Assembly: GCF_001983955.1 (NCBI RefSeq) | Contig: NZ_CP019562.1 | Coordinates: 62,001 to 126,000 of the forward strand | Direction: 5' to 3' | DNA length: 64,000 nt | DNA from: Streptococcus oralis | GTDB lineage: Bacteria; Bacillota; Bacilli; Lactobacillales; Streptococcaceae | Part shown: one piece after another, positions 62,102-64,000 of the stretch | Layout of the letters: each line of letters starts with the position of its first letter | Position numbering within the stretch: the first letter of the stretch is position 1 | The notes under the pieces: model-generated | Told to the model about the DNA's origin: nothing | Seen by the model: only the letters and a program-made list of their open reading frames with translations | Databases searched by the model: none | Translations under genes and position numbers: made by a program

Positions 62102-64000
62102 ATGAAAAAAATCAGTAATTTCTGTATGTTACTCCTGCTTCTCTGTACTACTTTTTTTGTTTTTAATGTAAACTACACACGAGAAGTGGTTCGGATTCAG
62201 GAAATGGGAAAGACAGCGAGTTCTTTGGATGTATACTTGAAAGATGTCAATGAACCTGCAGAATCTGTTCTTCGATTTTTTGAGGATGTATCAAAGGAGT
62301 ACAAAGTCTCCATCATCAAAACAGACAGTGGTGATGAGGTGATCAAGTCTGGTGTTTTTGATAAAGATACCTTCCCCTACCAAGAGTTTGGGATTTCTTC
62401 CCTTGGTTTTACCACAGATGGTGAAGGAGTCTACAGTAATAAAGAAATTTCCAATAAACTTGGTACGATTCCGACCTTTCTAAAAGCCAAGCCTATTCAG
62501 CTTATGACTTTTCAAGCCTACATCAAGGATACATCTCGTAGTTTAAATGGTCGCTACACGATTAGTTCGGCTCAAGAGATGGATAGAGATCAGATTTTAC
62601 AGAAGTGGAGTGATTTTTTCAAGACTGACCAGGCTACCTTGCTAGAGCCAAACTATAAAAGTGCAGTGGAAGTCTTAAATCGAGATTTGCTCTTATCTGC
62701 TATTATTTTTGTCTTGGCTATTTTGCTTCTTGTCTTAGTAACAGTGTATCAGCCGATGATGGAGATGAAAAGAGTTGGGGTACAAAAATTACTTGGTTTT
62801 CAAGATCGGGCTGTTTTAGCTGATGTTGTGAAAGGCAACCTCTACCTCCTCCTAGGTGGGGCGCTTGTGATCAATCTAGGAGTGTGTTTCTTGCTTGATT
62901 ATAAGCCGAAAGATTTGTTCCCTATGCTGTGGTTGTCTCATTTTTTGCTTTTGCAGCTTTATCTCTTTATCAGTTGGTTGACTTATCTCTTAATCCAAAA
63001 AATGACAATCAGCTCTCTGCTGAAAGGTTTTTCATCTTTCAAATTTGGTTTACTCTTTAATTATTTGATGAAAATTGGAACCACCATTTTACTGACAGTC
63101 TTGCTAGTTGGGGTGGGGAAAAGTTTGGAGCAAGAAAACAAAGAGTTGGATTACCAGAAACAGTGGATCAGTCAAGGAAATTATCTGACCTTAGAAACTT
63201 TCCAACTCAATGATAACCTGTGGCAAGAGCAGTTGGCAGGCTCAGGGCAAGCAGTGGATTATTTCTATCGATTTTATCTGGATTTGGTAGAAAAAACGCA
63301 GGCGGGCTATGTGCAAAGTAGCAGTCTTCCTGTAAAAAATTTTGTCAAATCAGAACAGATTCAGCAATATCAGTTAACAGATACGGTGGATGTGTACTAT
63401 GCTAATCGCAATTTTCTAAAGAGCAAGGGATTCAAGTTACCCGATACCGGCACTAAAAAAGTTATTTTGATGCCAGCAAGTACGAAAGGTGAAGAAGAGA
63501 AAAACCAGCTCTTGGGGAAGTTGATTACCTATCAATCAATGAAGTATGAAGAGCAGCAAAAACGAAGGATAGAGGAGGTGGATGTCGAGATTGCCTATTA
63601 TGAAGGAGATTGGTCATTTTTCCCTTATAACGAGAAGCGAAAGGAAAATCTCTACAATCCAATTATTAGCTTGGTCAATGATTCTGATATGATGTGGGAT
63701 GAAAAAGCTTCCCTGTCAACAACAGGTTTAAATAATCCCATTAAAATCGAAAATACAGCTCAACATCAAAAAGAGGTGACAGCGTTAGTTGAGAAATTAT
63801 CAGATGGGAATTATTTAAAATTTTCATCTATTCAAGCCATTCAACAAGAGAAAGTAGATTCTTATCGAGATGCTGTTCGGAATTTCAACATACTCTTTGC
63901 TTTGGTTGGTCTTCTTAGTATGATGATTTCCTACTTCTTACTAGTAACAACTTTCTTATTGAAGCGAACAGATATTATTACCAAGAAGTTTATGGGGTGG
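62102..64000 (+). CDS. Bacteriocin-associated integral membrane protein (DUF1430), 3' end outside window
   Basis: The frame is open for 633 codons to the window end. A signal-anchor (NFCMLLLLLCTTFFVFNV), an outside domain, then membrane spans at about 200-225 (LLSAIIFVLAILLLVLVTVY), 240-262, 280-300 and 322-342, a second outside domain, and a further span near 600-620 (LFALVGLLSMMISYFLLVTT). It repeats the FtsX-like plan of ABC permeases. This is the partner found next to lactococcin-972-type genes, usually followed by an ABC ATPase; together they are thought to give immunity. The TGGAGG ribosome site is five bases past the intergenic hairpin. Confidence 0.85.
   Translation, partial: MKKISNFCMLLLLLCTTFFVFNVNYTREVVRIQEMGKTASSLDVYLKDVNEPAESVLRFFEDVSKEYKVSIIKTDSGDEVIKSGVFDKDTFPYQEFGISSLGFTTDGEGVYSNKEISNKLGTIPTFLKAKPIQLMTFQAYIKDTSRSLNGRYTISSAQEMDRDQILQKWSDFFKTDQATLLEPNYKSAVEVLNRDLLLSAIIFVLAILLLVLVTVYQPMMEMKRVGVQKLLGFQDRAVLADVVKGNLYLLLGGALVINLGVCFLLDYKPKDLFPMLWLSHFLLLQLYLFISWLTYLLIQKMTISSLLKGFSSFKFGLLFNYLMKIGTTILLTVLLVGVGKSLEQENKELDYQKQWISQGNYLTLETFQLNDNLWQEQLAGSGQAVDYFYRFYLDLVEKTQAGYVQSSSLPVKNFVKSEQIQQYQLTDTVDVYYANRNFLKSKGFKLPDTGTKKVILMPASTKGEEEKNQLLGKLITYQSMKYEEQQKRRIEEVDVEIAYYEGDWSFFPYNEKRKENLYNPIISLVNDSDMMWDEKASLSTTGLNNPIKIENTAQHQKEVTALVEKLSDGNYLKFSSIQAIQQEKVDSYRDAVRNFNILFALVGLLSMMISYFLLVTTFLLKRTDIITKKFMGW

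Overview
The window reads as a low-GC Gram-positive chromosome of the Streptococcus mitis/oralis/pneumoniae group. The dltXABCD, adcRCBA, glpKOF and ctsR-clpC operons, the host N-glycan degradation genes, an LPxTG-anchored 5'-nucleotidase and a complete BOX element (about 36596-36746) all point there. From memory of pneumococcal gene order, the position between dusB and clpC where S. pneumoniae carries cbpA and a two-component system is here occupied by a lipoprotein, a small membrane protein and a nadR-pnuC-nrtR operon. A non-pneumococcal mitis-group species is therefore more likely (inference).

Layout. 1-5264: the right part of a phage satellite or phage remnant, with a helix-turn-helix protein, replisome organiser, DnaC-type loader, HK97-fold capsid-like protein, coiled-coil protein, late regulator of the ArpU/RinA type and an HK97 gp10-like protein. 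No integrase, terminase, portal or lysis gene is visible. 5265-5580 holds a candidate structured small RNA. 5580-8578: ctsR-clpC with a CtsR box. 8611-11344: nadR-pnuC-nrtR, an NAD salvage operon that carries its own regulator. 11360-16061: a CcpA-linked small membrane protein, a lipoprotein with an exact WalR box, dusB-hslO, and an Mga-family regulator. 16119-20398: glycerol catabolism (glpK, glpO, glpF). 20418-25065: teichoic acid D-alanylation (dltXABCD). 25169-27286: surface 5'-nucleotidase. 27274-30862: zinc uptake (adcRCBA).

31337-46067 is a large host-glycan locus: fucosidase GH29, alpha-mannosidases GH92, GH125 and GH38, a ROK-family protein, hexosaminidase GH20, then an ABC importer (two permeases and a binding protein) behind a perfect cre site. 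Together these would import trimmed N-glycan pieces and take off fucose, mannose and N-acetylglucosamine. 46142-49346 carries a CPBP protease, a bacteriocin-immunity-like protein, the tRNA hydroxylase TrhO and a DUF4299-like protein. 49349-52312 is a PadR-DUF1700-DUF4097 envelope-type operon plus one membrane protein. 52341-57346 has an MFS transporter, a family 2 glycosyltransferase, a CapD-like nucleotide-sugar dehydratase and a DUF805 gene with a decayed second copy. 57435-59644 has a HAD phosphatase and the two-subunit L-serine dehydratase. 59886-60506 is a LysM wall protein.

The last 3.5 kb is the most interesting part. An Rgg-family regulator is divergent from an unannotated 25-residue tryptophan-rich hydrophobic peptide that looks like a short signalling peptide. 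A 21-bp direct repeat lies in front of each. The peptide is followed by a 7-codon leader ORF, a lactococcin-972-like bacteriocin, a strong intergenic hairpin and a bacteriocin-associated membrane protein that runs off the window. The likely reading is a peptide-pheromone circuit controlling a lipid-II-type bacteriocin.
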